Shown here: in pieces, positions 63,677-64,000 of the stretch | How positions within the stretch are numbered: position 1 is the stretch's first letter | Layout: every line of letters begins with the position of its first letter | NCBI GenBank assembly: GCA_036703315.1 | Contig: DATNPH010000025.1 | Location: forward strand, 1 to 64,000 | Length of the DNA stretch: 64,000 bases | Direction: 5' to 3' | Source of the DNA: DATNPH01 sp036703315 | GTDB lineage: Bacteria > Cyanobacteriota > Cyanobacteriia > Cyanobacteriales > Coleofasciculaceae | The notes under the pieces: model-generated | Database searches by the model: none | The model's input: the letters and a program-made list of their open reading frames with translations, nothing else | What the model was told of the DNA's origin: nothing | Position numbers and translations under genes: made by a program

Positions 63677-63761
63677 CTTGACAAATACAACGTAATAAGC
63701 ATGGCTGATTTAAGAAAGCATATTGATTAGGGCTGGTGGCATCTCAAGCGGAATGTGGGAT

Positions 63762-64000
63762 CTAAGCCCCTGCGGTGATATCCTCGATCGCTAACAATAT
63801 CATCTGTATATTGTTAATCCTAGGCAACTTGCGAGCCTTGAGCCACATGACTTTACGCCCAATCTGCTCAAAATCATGCTCGACCTGGAAATCTTGAAAC
63901 TGGGTATTACTGGCAAGAATTTCTTCTAGCTGCGATCGCAATTGGGGAATGTTCCACTGTCCGTTGCCCAATTCAAAAATCAAATGCTGCTCTGTTTCAA
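63762..64000 (-). CDS. PAS-domain protein C-terminal end (5' end outside window)
   Basis: The frame is open to the right window edge: ETEQHLIFELGNGQWNIPQL at the first visible codons, then EILASNTQFQDFQVEHDFEQ and ARKLPRINNIQMILLAIEDI, stop at 63762. This is the PAS-type segment usual in CheB/CheR-PAS sensor proteins (ELGNGQWNIPxL, then FQDFxVEHxFExIG), but the protein stops right after the PAS domain rather than running into a kinase. It may be the end of a CheR-PAS protein or a truncated sensor; the rest lies outside. Confidence 0.8.
   Translation of the reverse strand, partial: ETEQHLIFELGNGQWNIPQLRSQLEEILASNTQFQDFQVEHDFEQIGRKVMWLKARKLPRINNIQMILLAIEDITAGA

Overview
The window is chromosomal DNA from a cyanobacterium. 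The direct evidence is psbX and ycf66 side by side, a high-light-inducible protein (HLIP) gene, a cyAbrB regulator, a cyanobacterial-type chorismate lyase, many copies of the HIP1 octamer GCGATCGC, and several heptameric STRR repeats. The richness in two-component proteins, the STRRs, and the SLH, CHAT and TPR proteins suggest a large-genome filamentous cyanobacterium of the Microcoleus/Coleofasciculus or Nostoc kind. That placement is an inference.

Layout. 1-11 kb: signalling genes (a 5'-truncated hybrid kinase, a lone receiver, an ethylene-receptor-type kinase) mixed with a cupin and an O-antigen-ligase-like membrane protein. A large membrane sensor kinase gene (6997-11064) is split by a 1318-bp insertion sequence at 9193-10510. 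The IS has 30-bp terminal repeats and a 5-bp TTAGA duplication, and removing it with one duplication copy restores a single frame of 914 codons. 11.3-11.7 kb: a decayed CNNM/DUF21 transporter gene. 12-15 kb: a beta-helix plus six-SLH protein. 15-22.6 kb: a sensory block with a PAS kinase that has lost its phosphoacceptor His, a CheB/CheR pair on two overlapping genes, and a GAF kinase. 22.7-29.4 kb: SUI1, purL (with an STRR inside its coding frame), purF, a sigma factor fused to a bifunctional-nuclease (DUF151) domain, and chorismate lyase.

30-43 kb: a REC-GAF-PAS kinase, tRNA-Leu(GAG), accC, YggT, psbX, ycf66, two tandem TolB-like lipoproteins, sdhB overlapping an HLIP gene, cyAbrB, a CPBP protease and an ABC-F ATPase. 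43.5-47.3 kb: a membrane-anchored protein with 24 tandem 29-residue coiled-coil repeats followed by TPRs. 47.6-64 kb: a CoA-binding protein, an aminotransferase, FHA, a serine hydrolase, a two-haem cytochrome c, a HAD hydrolase, an L,D-transpeptidase, several small exported or repeat proteins, a subtilase with an overlapping small gene, a membrane CHAT protein, and a partial PAS protein at the right edge.

Most genes are monocistronic or in pairs. Clear translational coupling (ATGA overlaps) is seen for cheB-cheR, sdhB-HLIP and subtilase-small protein. Small non-coding repeats are common in the spacers: MITE-like inverted repeats, IS-end remnants, STRRs and terminator hairpins. One strong intrinsic terminator at 60750-60785 points along the minus strand with no gene upstream of it, which makes it a candidate small-RNA terminator.
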